DNA from: an uncultured Selenomonadales bacterium
Lineage (GTDB): Bacteria > Bacillota > Negativicutes > Selenomonadales > Selenomonadaceae
DNA: 63,180 nucleotides
Reading direction: 5' to 3'
Assembly (NCBI GenBank): GCA_947304355.1
Contig: CAMZAX010000012.1
Span: 1 to 63,180 of the forward strand
Below, piece by piece: positions 44,089-52,694 of this stretch. Both the position numbers and the translations under genes were made by a program. Every line of letters begins with the position of its first letter. The first letter of the stretch is position 1. Below the pieces are notes generated by a model, which searched no databases, was not told the DNA's origin, and worked only from the letters and a program-made list of their open reading frames with translations.

Positions 44089-44835
44089 ATGGCTGATAAA
44101 GTCAGATTTGTAATAGAGCGGCAAGACGGCCCCGGCGACAAGCCTTACACGCAAGAATTTGACGTGGACTATCGCCCCGGCTTGAACGTCGTCGCCGCGC
44201 TCATGGAGATTCAGAAAAACCCCGTCACCGTCGACGGCAAAAAAGTTCCGCCCGTCGTGTGGGAGTGCAACTGCCTCGAAAAAGTCTGCGGCGCGTGCAT
44301 GATGGTTATCAACGGCAAAGCTCAGCAGGCGTGTTGCGCGCTCGTCGACAACCTCAAGAAACCGATTAAGTTGCAACCTGCGCGGACGTTCCCCGTTATC
44401 CGCGACCTGCTGATTGACCGCTCGCGCATGTTTGAGGCTCTCAAGCGCATTCAAGGTTGGGTTGAATTGGACGGCTCGTGGGAAGTCAAGGACGCGCCGA
44501 TTCAAAATCCCTACACCGCGCGCACAGCTTACGAAATTTCGCGCTGCATGACGTGCGGCTGTTGCTTGGAGGCTTGCCCGAACGTCGGACCGCAATCGGA
44601 CTTCATAGGCCCCGCGCCGACCGTGCAGGCTTACCTGTTCAATCTGCACCCGCTCGGAAAGTTCGACGCGCCGAAACGTCTCAACGTCCTCATGGAAAAA
44701 GGCGGCATTACCAGTTGCGGCAACAGCCAAAACTGCGTCGAAGTTTGCCCGAAGTCAATCAAGCTCACGACCTATCTTGCGCAACTCAATCGCGACGTGA
44801 ACATTCAAGCTTTGAAAAATATCTTCGACAACTGA
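44089..44835 (+). CDS. sdhB: Succinate dehydrogenase/fumarate reductase iron-sulfur protein
   Basis: The N-terminal 2Fe-2S domain has CNCLEKVCGACMM plus a later Cys. The C-terminal part has CMTCGCCLEACP and CGNSQNCVEVCP for the 4Fe-4S and 3Fe-4S clusters. The 248-residue length is normal. It carries electrons between SdhC haem and SdhA FAD. It is the last gene of fumAB-sdhCAB and is followed by a terminator. Confidence 0.95.
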   Translation: MADKVRFVIERQDGPGDKPYTQEFDVDYRPGLNVVAALMEIQKNPVTVDGKKVPPVVWECNCLEKVCGACMMVINGKAQQACCALVDNLKKPIKLQPARTFPVIRDLLIDRSRMFEALKRIQGWVELDGSWEVKDAPIQNPYTARTAYEISRCMTCGCCLEACPNVGPQSDFIGPAPTVQAYLFNLHPLGKFDAPKRLNVLMEKGGITSCGNSQNCVEVCPKSIKLTTYLAQLNRDVNIQALKNIFDN

Positions 44836-44856
44836 ACGCGGCACAACGCAAAAAAA

Positions 44857-44890
44857 GCCTCGGCAGTCTTCACGACCGTCGAGGTTTTTT
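44857..44890 (+). terminator. Terminator of the sdh operon
   Basis: The stem CCTCG / CGAGG with an extended inner helix is followed by six T. Confidence 0.85.
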
Positions 44891-44903
44891 GTTGTCGATT
44901 TGT

Positions 44904-45326
44904 TCACGGCATCAGCTTTTCAACAGCTTGCTTGAACGCCGCGTCCTCCACTTGATAAACGGCGAAGTTGTAAGGGTTGTATCCTTTTTGCGAAACCGCC
45001 TCGGCGATAAGGCGCACGTTGTCGTCATCTGAATCGAAATCGTAAGTTACCATTCTTTTCGGCTCCACCGCAACGGCGTTCTTGAAATCCGACGCGAATC
45101 GGTTTTGCGGCGCGGCAAAGTCGTAAGTCGCGGCGCATATGACAATCGTTAAGTATTTGCCAATGCCGGTATCGGCGGGGCGGACGCTGAGCTTCGGGAC
45201 GACAATCGGGTCTCCGACAGCGATATTGAGCAACGGTTCCAAGATTCGGAATCGGGTTTGCCGTCCGCAAAATAATCCGTCAGGCGCGGGACTCGCGATA
45301 TGAAACAATTTTCCAACATGATTCAA
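44904..45326 (-). CDS. Conserved-looking hypothetical protein, 140 residues
   Basis: I do not recognise it. The frame from TTG 45326 behind GGAGGTG reads through plausible protein sequence (LNIAVGDPIVVPKLSV, YLTIVICAATYDFAAP, NPYNFAVYQVEDAAFKQAVEKLMP). There is no signal peptide or membrane helix. The TTG is close to the ribosome site, while an ATG at better spacing opens a different frame that lacks the later sequence; a small frameshift near the start is therefore possible. A consensus promoter lies upstream. Confidence 0.55.
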   Translation of the reverse strand: MNHVGKLFHIASPAPDGLFCGRQTRFRILEPLLNIAVGDPIVVPKLSVRPADTGIGKYLTIVICAATYDFAAPQNRFASDFKNAVAVEPKRMVTYDFDSDDDNVRLIAEAVSQKGYNPYNFAVYQVEDAAFKQAVEKLMP

Positions 45327-45349
45327 GACACCTCCAATAAAATAACGCC

Positions 45350-45378
45350 AATGTATCTGCTTGATTTGCCGTTGTCAA
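45350..45378 (-). promoter_or_regulatory. Promoter of the 140-residue protein gene
   Basis: TTGACA (45378-45373), a 17-nt spacer and TACATT (45355-45350). Confidence 0.75.
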
Positions 45379-45387
45379 GGATTGCAC

Positions 45388-45418
45388 AAAAAAAAGAAGC
45401 CCCCCGTTGCCGAGGAGC
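45388..45418 (-). terminator. Terminator downstream of tsf
   Basis: On the minus strand, GCTCC...GGGGGGC forms a short stem followed by a run of eight T. Confidence 0.6.
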
Positions 45419-45547
45419 CGAGTAAAATTTTTAGGAGCGCAAGCGTGACGCTTGACCCAACGGTCGCGCCGAATCGTTCAGACGGTTCAAAGATTCTGAC
45501 CGCGCCGGAACGCAACGTTGCGCAGGGTTAGCTTAATGCTGTGCAGA

Positions 45548-46426
45548 TTACATGCCTGCTTGAGCCGCAACTTCAGCCGCGAAGTCGGTTTCTTTCTTTT
45601 CGATGCCTTCGCCGAGTTGATAGCGCGTGAAGCGCAAAACTTTTTCCTTGCCGAGGATGTCTTTGACGGTCTGCTTGCTGCCGGGGTCTGCTTTGACGAA
45701 ATCCTGTTCGACGAGACAGACTTCCTTGTAGAATTTGTTGATGCGTCCTTCGACCATGCGTTCGACGATTTTGGCGGGCTTGCCCTCTTCGAGAGCCTGT
45801 TTGCGGAGAATTTCTTTTTCGTGTTCGAGTTCGGAAGCGTCGACGCCCGCGCGGTCAACTGCCATAGGATTGGCGGCGGCGATTTGCATTGCGACATCCT
45901 TGCCGAGTTCGTCGGAACCGCCCGTCATTTCGACGAGCACGCCGATTTTGCCGCCCATGTGAATGTAAGTCGTGAGCTTGCCGGCAGTTTCGTAGACGAC
46001 GAAACGACGAATCGAAATTTTTTCGCCGATAGTCGCGGTCGCCTCGGTGACGAGGTCGGCAACGGTCTTGCCGCCGATAACGCCTGCGTTGAGCACGTCG
46101 AGGTCAGCGGGCTTTGCGTCGGCAATGTATTCGATAACTTGCTTTTCGAGAGCGCGGAAATTTTCGTTGTTGGCGGTGAAGTCGGTTTCGCAGTTGACTT
46201 CGAGCAGGACGCCGGTCTTGCCGTCCTTGGAAACGTAAGCGGCAACGGCACCGTCAGCGGCAGTGCGTCCGGCTTTTTTGGCGGCTTTAGCAATACCTTT
46301 TTCACGCAGCCAGTCGATAGCCTTTTGCATGTCGCCGTCGGTTTCGGTCAGAGCCTTTTTGCAATCCATCATGCCCGCGCCGGTTCTCTCGCGCAGTTCC
46401 TTAACAGTCTTAGCACTAATAGCCAT
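45548..46426 (-). CDS. tsf: Translation elongation factor Ts
   Basis: The start [20 protein letters not shown] with [10 protein letters not shown] is the canonical UBA-like N-terminus, and [14 protein letters not shown] is the core motif. The 292-residue length is normal. It exchanges nucleotide on EF-Tu. It follows rpsB as in nearly all bacteria, but the junction carries a heptad-repeat hairpin. Confidence 0.97.
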   Translation of the reverse strand: MAISAKTVKELRERTGAGMMDCKKALTETDGDMQKAIDWLREKGIAKAAKKAGRTAADGAVAAYVSKDGKTGVLLEVNCETDFTANNENFRALEKQVIEYIADAKPADLDVLNAGVIGGKTVADLVTEATATIGEKISIRRFVVYETAGKLTTYIHMGGKIGVLVEMTGGSDELGKDVAMQIAAANPMAVDRAGVDASELEHEKEILRKQALEEGKPAKIVERMVEGRINKFYKEVCLVEQDFVKADPGSKQTVKDILGKEKVLRFTRYQLGEGIEKKETDFAAEVAAQAGM

Positions 46427-46456
46427 TTATGAAAAATCTCCCTTCGGTCGATTTTT

Positions 46457-46532
46457 AGGGACAAGGGGTCAGGGACAAGGGACAAGTGTTTTTGTTGTTA
46501 GCTTGTCCCTGCTCCCTTGTCCCTTCTCCCTT
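46457..46532 (-). repeat. Heptad repeat hairpin between rpsB and tsf
   Basis: Left arm units are AGGGACA and AGGGGTC (46457-46486); right arm units are TTGTCCC, TGCTCCC and TTCTCCC (46503-46532). The right arm abuts the rpsB stop. A hairpin with a T-rich loop would sit inside the rpsB-tsf mRNA. Confidence 0.88.
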
Positions 46533-47251
46533 TATTCTTCGTTTTCTTCGGACGCTTCGGCAATTTCCGCGCCCTGATTGCCTTCCAACATGGCGTCGGC
46601 AATTTTCGCCGTCAAAAGTTTCACGGCACGAATCGCATCGTCGTTGCCGGGGATAACGTAATCAATTTCGTCGGGGTCGCAGTTCGTGTCGACGATGGCG
46701 ACAATCGGGATGTTGAGCTTGCGAGCTTCGGCGACGGCAATGCGTTCCTTGCGCGGGTCGACGACGAACAGCGCGCCGGGCAATTTGCTCATTTCCTTGA
46801 TGCCGCCGAGATATTTTTCGAGACGCGCCATTTCGTGGCGGAGTTGCATGACTTCCTTTTTGGTGAGGACTTCAAAAGTGCCGTCCTGCTCCATGGTTTC
46901 GAGATCCTTGAGGCGATTGATACGCTTTTGAATCGTCTGGAAGTTGGTGAGCATGCCGCCGAGCCAGCGTTCGTTGACGAAGAATTGACCGCTGCGAACG
47001 GCTTCTTCCTTGACGGCCTCTTGAGCCTGCTTTTTGGTGCCGACGAAGAGAATCGATTTGCCTTCTTCGGCGACGGAGCGGACGAAGTTGTAAGCCTCGT
47101 CGACTTTGCGAACGGTCTTTTGCAGGTCGATGATGTAAATGCCGTTGCGTTCGGTGAAGATGTAGCGCGCCATTTTCGGGTTCCAGCGACGAGTCTGGTG
47201 ACCGAAGTGCACGCCCGCTTCCAAAAGCTGTTTCATTGAGATAACTGCCAT
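46532..47251 (-). CDS. rpsB: 30S ribosomal protein S2
   Basis: It begins [22 protein letters not shown] and continues with [13 protein letters not shown] and [11 protein letters not shown], all diagnostic. The 239-residue length includes a Glu-rich tail. AGGAGG precedes the ATG. Transcription starts from a consensus promoter about 100 nt upstream, leaving a leader long enough for autoregulation, although I see no specific motif. Confidence 0.97.
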   Translation of the reverse strand: MAVISMKQLLEAGVHFGHQTRRWNPKMARYIFTERNGIYIIDLQKTVRKVDEAYNFVRSVAEEGKSILFVGTKKQAQEAVKEEAVRSGQFFVNERWLGGMLTNFQTIQKRINRLKDLETMEQDGTFEVLTKKEVMQLRHEMARLEKYLGGIKEMSKLPGALFVVDPRKERIAVAEARKLNIPIVAIVDTNCDPDEIDYVIPGNDDAIRAVKLLTAKIADAMLEGNQGAEIAEASEENEE

Positions 47252-47354
47252 TTGAAACTACCTCCTGTTTTTCATTCGCAGAACATTTTCGCGCCGATCA
47301 ACCTTGCGGAACAGGCGACGCTCCGATTCTGCGTGCATTTTTTAAACGGCGCGA

Positions 47355-47383
47355 ATTATACCACAGGAAATTTTTTACGGCAA
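47355..47383 (-). promoter_or_regulatory. Promoter of rpsB-tsf
   Basis: TTGCCG (47383-47378), a 17-nt spacer and TATAAT (47360-47355). It is divergent from rnpB. Confidence 0.8.
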
Positions 47384-47432
47384 GGATTAATTTGTCGGCG
47401 GCAAATTCAGAAAATAATCTGAAAATCTTTTG

Positions 47433-47461
47433 TTGACACACTAAAAGTATCGTGCTACACT
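47433..47461 (+). promoter_or_regulatory. Promoter of rnpB
   Basis: TTGACA (47433-47438), a 17-nt spacer and TACACT (47456-47461), placed to start RNA at about 47468. Confidence 0.8.
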
Positions 47462-47468
47462 TTTTTAC

Positions 47469-47913
47469 GTTGACAGGCAGGAGAGGCAGTCGCGGGGGAT
47501 TCGTCCCACGAGGAAAGTCCGGACTCCGCAGAGCAGCGTGCCGGGTAACGCCCGGTGAGAGTAATCTTAAAGACAGTGTCACAGAAAAGCAAACCGCCGT
47601 TCATTAGTTAGGAGTTAGGAGGTAGAAGTTAGGATTTAGGAGTTAGGAATTAAAGATACCGACAATCAACTCCTAACTCCTACATCCCAACTCCTAACTG
47701 TAAGAACGGTAAGGATGAAAAGGCAGGGTAAGAGCCTACCGACGGACGGGTAACCGTTCGGGCTGATAAACCTCACGCGGAGCAAGCCTAAATAGGAAAG
47801 GGTTGAGGTTGCTCGCTGACCTTTCGGGTAAGGTGCTTCGACTTGAGCGGCGACGTTCAAGCAAGATAAATGATTGCCACTAACAGAATCCGGCTTATTG
47901 ACTGCCTGCCAAC
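47469..47913 (+). ncRNA. rnpB: RNase P RNA (type A) with a heptad-repeat P12
   Basis: The universally conserved pieces are in order: GAGGAAAGTCCGGACTCC, GTGCCGGGTAACGCC, ACAGAAAAGCAAACCGCCG, GGTAAGGATGAAA, GGTAAGAGCC-type AGGGTAAGAGCCTACCG, AAACC-CACGCGGAGCAAGCC, AAATAGG and AGAATCCGGCTTATTG. P1 pairs TTGACAGGCAG (47470-47480) with CTGCCTGCCAA (47902-47912). The order matches the E. coli-like type A rather than the Bacillus type B. In place of the usual short P12 helix there are about 95 nt (47606-47699) of inverted heptad repeats, so the RNA is about 445 nt. The catalytic core is intact, so it is probably functional. Confidence 0.96.
47606..47699 (+). repeat. Heptad repeat (AGTTAGG) inverted pair inside rnpB P12
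   Basis: The left arm (47606-47653) has units AGTTAGG, AGGTAGA and ATTTAGG. The right arm (47668-47699) has ACTCCTA and CATCCCA units. It lies exactly between CCGCCGTTC and GAACGG of the RNase P core, so it extends the P12 stem. The left arm is identical for 27 nt to the array just after rnpB. Confidence 0.92.
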
Positions 47914-47927
47914 ACCACGCGAAATCC

Positions 47928-47965
47928 AAAACGTCGCTGTCGAGTAATTTCGCGGCGGCGTTTTA
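47928..47965 (+). terminator. Terminator of rnpB
   Basis: The stem ACGTCGC / GCGGCGT (one G-T pair) lies between A and T runs. Confidence 0.65.
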
Positions 47966-47967
47966 TC

Positions 47968-47995
47968 AGTTAGGAGTTAGGAGGTAGAAGTTAGT
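47968..47995 (+). repeat. Heptad repeat (AGTTAGG) after rnpB
   Basis: Four 7-nt units are the same for 27 nt as the left arm inside rnpB; only one orientation is present. Confidence 0.85.
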
Positions 47996-48120
47996 AATGA
48001 AAAGACTCGTCCCTACACACGTTGCTTAATTTTGATAAAAATTTCAGCTAATAATTCAGCTATTAATCACGTCGAAAGATTATAATTCGATTAAATTTTT
48101 CAGAGAGGAAGTGGCTGATT

Positions 48121-48789
48121 TTGAGGATTTTTTTGCGAGCGTTGATGACGGTGATGCTTTTGCTGTTAATGAGCGTTTCCACAACCTACGCGGCTGGTCA
48201 GTTCAGAGTGGGCGACCAGGGCGAGGATATTGCCGAACTGCAAGACAAACTCGTCGGGCTCGGCTATGACGTAATTGCGGACGGAGCCTTCGGACCGGCA
48301 ATGGCAGAGGCCGTCAAAGAGTTCCAAAAATCTTGCGGCATCAAAGCGGACGGCTTGATTGGTCCCGCGACGTACAAGGCACTTTTGGATAAGGACATGC
48401 CCGAAATCACGCGCGGCGTCAGCTACATTGCCGGCACAATCGTCGCGGCGGCGACGGATTATATCGGCGTGCCTTACGTCTTCGGCGGCACCAGCCCCTA
48501 CGGCTTTGACTGTTCGGGTTACGTCCAATACGTCTTCGCCAAATCCGGCATTTCGCTCCCGCGCACTGCTGACGTCCAATATGAAGTCGGCACGCCAATT
48601 TCCACGACCGATCTCGTTACGGGCGATCTGGTTTTCTTTTCGACGTACACTTACGGCGCGTCGCACGTCGGCATTTACGTCGGCGACGGGCAATTCATTC
48701 ACGCCAGCTCAAGTCGCGGTGTCACTATCGACTCGCTTGGCAGTTCTTATTGGAGCTCGCACTACATTGGCGCACGCAGAATTTTGTAA
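48121..48789 (+). CDS. NlpC/P60 peptidoglycan hydrolase with a PG-binding domain
   Basis: After a signal peptide (residues about 1-24, ending TTYAA), residues 30-92 are a peptidoglycan-binding type 1 domain (GDQGEDIAELQDKL, DGAFGPAMAEAVKEFQ, DGLIGPAT). Residues 100-222 are the NlpC/P60 cysteine peptidase with FDCSGYVQYVF (Cys), SHVGIYVG (His) and FIHASSS. It cleaves stem peptides outside the cell, as in SpoVT/LytF-like hydrolases. TTG 48121 is preceded by GGAAGTGG. A TATAAT at 48081-48086 may be its -10 element, but no good -35 is seen. Confidence 0.9.
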   Translation: MRIFLRALMTVMLLLLMSVSTTYAAGQFRVGDQGEDIAELQDKLVGLGYDVIADGAFGPAMAEAVKEFQKSCGIKADGLIGPATYKALLDKDMPEITRGVSYIAGTIVAAATDYIGVPYVFGGTSPYGFDCSGYVQYVFAKSGISLPRTADVQYEVGTPISTTDLVTGDLVFFSTYTYGASHVGIYVGDGQFIHASSSRGVTIDSLGSSYWSSHYIGARRIL

Positions 48790-48820
48790 GTCTTCGATGA
48801 CTTCAACAGAACGAAAATGT

Positions 48821-48845
48821 CCTTCGGCAAGCCGGGGGGCTTTTT
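48821..48845 (+). terminator. Terminator of the NlpC/P60 gene
   Basis: The short GC-rich hairpin AAGCC / GGCTT is followed by five T. Confidence 0.6.
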
Positions 48846-48900
48846 CAATTAGGACAGACAATACGCAGACAAATTTTGTACTTGCTCGAATTATTTGTTG

Positions 48901-48917
48901 TTAGGAATGAGGAATTC
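48901..48917 (+). repeat. Heptad repeat remnant giving the pncB ribosome site
   Basis: TTAGGAATGAGGAATTC is two units and a bit of the AATTAGG family. Its GAGG lies 9 nt before the pncB ATG. Confidence 0.65.
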
Positions 48918-48919
48918 TA

Positions 48920-50380
48920 ATGTCACAATTTGATAAACGCAACCTGTCGATGATGATGGACTTCTACGAGATGACGATGGCGAACGGCTACTTCGTCAAC
49001 GGCGGCGAAAATACTTGCGTGGCGTTCGACGTGTTCTATCGCCGCAACCCCGACGCGGGCGGCTTCGCGATATTCGCGGGCTTGGAACAGGTTATCGAGT
49101 ACGTCGAGAACATGCAATTCAGCGCGGCGGACATTGACTACCTGCGCGGGCAAAAAATTTTCAGCGAAGACTTTTTGGACAGCCTCAAGGATTTTCATTT
49201 TCGCGGCGACATTTACGCTTTCCCCGAAGGCACGATTATGTATCCGAACGAGCCGTTCATGACGGTCGTCGCCAATCTGATTGACGCGCAACTTGTCGAG
49301 ACGGCGATTTTGGCGCAAGTCAATCACCAGTCGCTTATCGCAACGAAGGCGCGGCGAATCGTGCGGGCGGCGGAAGGGCGTTTCGTGTCCGACTTCGGAG
49401 CCCGTCGCGCTCACAACATGGACGCTGCAACCTACGGCGCGCGCGCGGCATTTATCGGCGGCGTCAACGGCACGGCGACAGTCAGCGCGGGTCAGCTGTT
49501 CAACATTCCCGTCAACGGCACAATGGCGCACAGCTGGGTTATGTACTTCCGCGACGAGTTTGAGGCGTTCAAACGTTACGCCGAAGTTTATCCCGAATCG
49601 ACGACGCTTTTGGTCGACACCTACGACGTTGTTCACAGCGGCATACCCAAAGCCATTCGTGTCGCCAAAGAAATCTTGGAGCCGCAGGGCAAACGTCTGC
49701 GCGGCGTGCGAATCGATTCGGGCGACTTGGCTTATCTGTCAAAGAAAATCCGCAAGATGTTGGACGCCGCCGGCTTGAACGACTGCAGGATTATCGCGTC
49801 AAACAGCTTGGACGAATTCACGATAACTTCGCTGATAAGCCAGGGCGCGGCGATTGACAGCTTCGGCGTCGGCGAACGGCTGATAACCGCGAAGTCCGAG
49901 CCCGTCTTCGGCGCGGTGTACAAGATTGTCGCTGTCGAGGAAGGCGGCGTTTTCGTCCCGCGAATCAAAGTCAGCGAGAACGTCGAGAAAATCACCAACC
50001 CCGGCGTGAAAAGTATTTACCGCGTCTACGACGAGGCAGGTCACGCTGTCGCCGACTTGATTGCCTTGGCGGGCGAGACCGTCGACTTGGCGCAACCCTA
50101 TCGCTACGTCGATCCCGTCAAGCCGTGGAAGAATCGTCGCTTTGAAAACTTCACCGCCAAAAAATTGTCGCGGCTTTACGTCAAGGACGGGCGGCGCGTC
50201 GAGACTCTGCCGACCTTGCACGAGATTCGCGATTACGTCCGGCACCAACTGGAGCACGAGATTTGGCAGGAGGAACAACGCTTTGAAAACCCGCACCGCC
50301 ACTACCTTGACATGACGCCCGATTATTATGATATGAAGATGAGCCTGCTTCACAAGACGCGGCAAGGCATGGACAATTAA
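48920..50380 (+). CDS. pncB: Nicotinate phosphoribosyltransferase
   Basis: It starts LSMMMDFYEMTMANGYF, with the family motifs DFGARRAHNMDAA (phosphohistidine region), GTMAHSWVM and RIDSGDLAYLSKKIR. The 486-residue length is usual for the Firmicute form. It converts nicotinate and PRPP to nicotinate mononucleotide for NAD salvage. It is followed by two glycosyltransferase-like genes with an independent ribosome site. Confidence 0.95.
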   Translation: MSQFDKRNLSMMMDFYEMTMANGYFVNGGENTCVAFDVFYRRNPDAGGFAIFAGLEQVIEYVENMQFSAADIDYLRGQKIFSEDFLDSLKDFHFRGDIYAFPEGTIMYPNEPFMTVVANLIDAQLVETAILAQVNHQSLIATKARRIVRAAEGRFVSDFGARRAHNMDAATYGARAAFIGGVNGTATVSAGQLFNIPVNGTMAHSWVMYFRDEFEAFKRYAEVYPESTTLLVDTYDVVHSGIPKAIRVAKEILEPQGKRLRGVRIDSGDLAYLSKKIRKMLDAAGLNDCRIIASNSLDEFTITSLISQGAAIDSFGVGERLITAKSEPVFGAVYKIVAVEEGGVFVPRIKVSENVEKITNPGVKSIYRVYDEAGHAVADLIALAGETVDLAQPYRYVDPVKPWKNRRFENFTAKKLSRLYVKDGRRVETLPTLHEIRDYVRHQLEHEIWQEEQRFENPHRHYLDMTPDYYDMKMSLLHKTRQGMDN

Positions 50381-50394
50381 CGAGGTGAAAAATT

Positions 50395-51531
50395 TTGTCG
50401 GCAAAAGTCGCCGTGGTCATTCCCGTTTACCGCGAAGACATTGACGCGCTTGAGCAGGTTTCGCTTGCGCAAGTTCGTCGCGTCCTTGGCAACTACCCGC
50501 TGATATTCGTCGCGCCCGAAGGAAAAATTTTCTCGTACTTCGACGCAGGCGACATGGTTGCGCACTTCCCGCCGCCGTTCTTCCAAAACGTCGCGGCTTA
50601 CAGTTATTTGCTCCTGTCGCCCGAATTTTACGAGGCGTTCGCGGACTTCGACTACATTTTGATTTATCAGCTTGACGCGTTCGTTTTCTATGACGCGTTG
50701 GAGGATTTCTGCGCGCTCGGTTACGACTATATCGGTGCACCGTGGCCGCGTATCGCGTACTTCAGTTATCGCAACGAAAAAACCCCGCGCGTAGGCAACG
50801 GGGGCTTTTCTCTGCGAAGGGTCGCGGCTTGTCACGAACTTTTGACGCAAGCCGAACAATCGCCGACTTGGGACGACACGCTTGCCGAATCGAACGAGGA
50901 CACGTTTTTTGCGTTGTGCGGCGCGACGGACGGCATTGACTTCAACACCGCGCCCGTCGAAGTCGCCGCGCAGTTTTCGATGGAACATTATCCCGCGCGT
51001 CACGTCAAGCGTCTCGGCGGCAAATTGCCGTTCGGCTGTCACGGCTGGTCGCGATTCAGCGCGGATTTTTACGTCGACGTTTTGAAACAATGCGGTTGGG
51101 ATTTGCGCCCGCTCCGACATTTGATGGGCAACGAAGATTATCGTTATCAGTTGCCGCTGGGTTTGACGAAGTTGGCGTTGACGCGGCTGATTCGCACGAT
51201 TGAGCGCGGGCAGTCGCTTATCCGATATTTGCCTGCGCGGCGGTTCGCGTCGATTCGAGTCCTGCGCGAGCCCGACGCCGTAAAGATTCTTGCCAAGCTT
51301 CTGACGGAGGAAAATTTTCTTGCCGACGAAATTTTTATCTGCGACGCGGCGGACGATTTAATTCGTGACGTGACGCGCAAGCCGTTCCTGTTGCTGACGA
51401 CCGATTACGACGCGCCGACGATTGAGGGATTGGAAAGTCGCGGGCTGCGTTACGGCAAGGACTTCGTTTCGTTCCGCCGCGAATACCTGCGCCGTTGCGA
51501 AGCACTTTTCCGCAAGCTCGGCAAATGTTGA
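50395..51531 (+). CDS. DUF5672 putative glycosyltransferase (paralog 1, intact)
   Basis: The protein begins KVAVVIPVYRED, a GT-A type Rossmann strand, and contains the DUF5672 signature FDYILIYQLDAFVFYDALE plus GYDYIGAPWP, VGNGGFSLRR and LPFGCHGW. Such proteins are found in polysaccharide and surface-glycan loci and probably transfer a sugar; donor and acceptor are unknown. It has 378 residues with TTG 50395 behind GAGGTGA. It forms a tandem pair with the next gene, and the two are strongly similar over the first 110 residues. Confidence 0.82.
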   Translation: MSAKVAVVIPVYREDIDALEQVSLAQVRRVLGNYPLIFVAPEGKIFSYFDAGDMVAHFPPPFFQNVAAYSYLLLSPEFYEAFADFDYILIYQLDAFVFYDALEDFCALGYDYIGAPWPRIAYFSYRNEKTPRVGNGGFSLRRVAACHELLTQAEQSPTWDDTLAESNEDTFFALCGATDGIDFNTAPVEVAAQFSMEHYPARHVKRLGGKLPFGCHGWSRFSADFYVDVLKQCGWDLRPLRHLMGNEDYRYQLPLGLTKLALTRLIRTIERGQSLIRYLPARRFASIRVLREPDAVKILAKLLTEENFLADEIFICDAADDLIRDVTRKPFLLLTTDYDAPTIEGLESRGLRYGKDFVSFRREYLRRCEALFRKLGKC

Positions 51532-51554
51532 CTTCAACAAAGGAGGTAAAAATT

Positions 51555-52574
51555 TTGGCAACGAAAGCCGCCGTGGTCATTCCCGTTTACAAAGAGGAGC
51601 TAACCGAGCTTGAAAAAATTTCGCTCACGCAAGTTCGCCGTGTCCTTGGCAATTACCCGCTGATTTTTGTCGCGCCCGCAGGAAAAATTTTTTCGTACTT
51701 CAAGGACACCGATGGAATTGCGCATTGCCCGCCGCAATTCTTCCAAAGCGTCGCGGCTTACAGCGCGCTCATGATGTCGCCGGCTTTCTACGACGTGTTC
51801 AAAGACTTCGACTACATTTTGATTTATCAACTCGACGCGTTCGTTTTCTATGACGCGCTGGAATATTTTTGTTCGCTCGGCTACGACTATATCGGCGCGC
51901 CGTGGCCTTACTATGCGCGACGCAATTTCGCTGACAAAAAAAATGTACGTGTCGGTAACGGCGGTTTTTGTCTCCGCAACGTCAAGGCGCATTATAACCT
52001 TTTAACGGAACACGCCGATTTATTGGCACGTATGATGGGCACGCCGGAGGATGATTTTTTTGCTTACTGCGGCGCGAGAGAAGATATAAATTTCAGCGTC
52101 CCGCCCGTCGACATAGCTGCGCGGTTTTCCGTCGAATATTTGCTTAAACATTCACTGAAATACATTGGCAACAAATTGCCATTTGGTTGCCACGGCTGGA
52201 CGAAAATGGATGCGGATTTTTATGTCAAGCTGTTCGCGCAGTTCGGGTACGACTTGCGCCCGCTCCGAAACCAAATGCGTAACATTGATTACGACGGATT
52301 GCAAAGATCGCTAATTAATTATTCGTTTCAACGATTGGATCGTCGACTGCAACGCGGACAATCAATCATGCGCTACTTGCCGCGCAGAGACTTTGCGTCC
52401 GTGCGCGTCGTCCGTCACCCCGCCGCCATGATGATTTTGGCGCGACTGCTGTTGGAGAATCCCGCTCTTGCCGACAAAATTTTTCTCTACGACCGCGACG
52501 AGCAAGACCTTTTGCTTAACGATTTGACGTTGCAGAAACAGCCGCACCTGTTAATCACTGTGGGGGGGGGTTAG
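51555..52574 (+). CDS. DUF5672 putative glycosyltransferase (paralog 2), frameshifted at G9
   Basis: The layout is the same as paralog 1 (VVIPVYKEE, YILIYQLDAFVFYDALE, GYDYIGAPWP, VGNGGFCLRN, LPFGCHGW) from TTG 51555 behind AGGAGG. The frame stops at TAG 52572, directly after nine G (52562-52570). With one more G, or two fewer, it would continue for about 40 codons to TGA at 52691-52693, with RGFAYGKRVVSFGREYLTRC matching the paralog C-terminus (RGLRYGKDFVSFRREYLRRC). As sequenced, the last 40 residues are lost. The tract looks like a slippage switch, or less likely a sequencing error. Confidence 0.85.
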   Translation: MATKAAVVIPVYKEELTELEKISLTQVRRVLGNYPLIFVAPAGKIFSYFKDTDGIAHCPPQFFQSVAAYSALMMSPAFYDVFKDFDYILIYQLDAFVFYDALEYFCSLGYDYIGAPWPYYARRNFADKKNVRVGNGGFCLRNVKAHYNLLTEHADLLARMMGTPEDDFFAYCGAREDINFSVPPVDIAARFSVEYLLKHSLKYIGNKLPFGCHGWTKMDADFYVKLFAQFGYDLRPLRNQMRNIDYDGLQRSLINYSFQRLDRRLQRGQSIMRYLPRRDFASVRVVRHPAAMMILARLLLENPALADKIFLYDRDEQDLLLNDLTLQKQPHLLITVGGG

Positions 52575-52694
52575 ATACGGATTTAATCTCCGCCGTCGAA
52601 GGGCGCGGCTTTGCTTACGGCAAACGCGTCGTCTCGTTTGGGCGGGAATATCTGACCCGTTGCGAAGAACTTTTTCGTAACCTCGGCAAGTGAC

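Noticed and set aside
45420-45530. A third small-peptide locus, because it shares a 14-nt piece (AACGATTCGGCGCG) with the leader at 54.3 kb
   Set aside because: No small frame with ribosome site and no convergent promoter were found; only hairpins are present.
47666-47929. An 87-codon minus-strand frame in rnpB
   Set aside because: It lies wholly within RNase P RNA.
47606-47995. The direct repeats in and after rnpB as a CRISPR array
   Set aside because: Units are 7 nt and contiguous, with no spacers and no cas genes.
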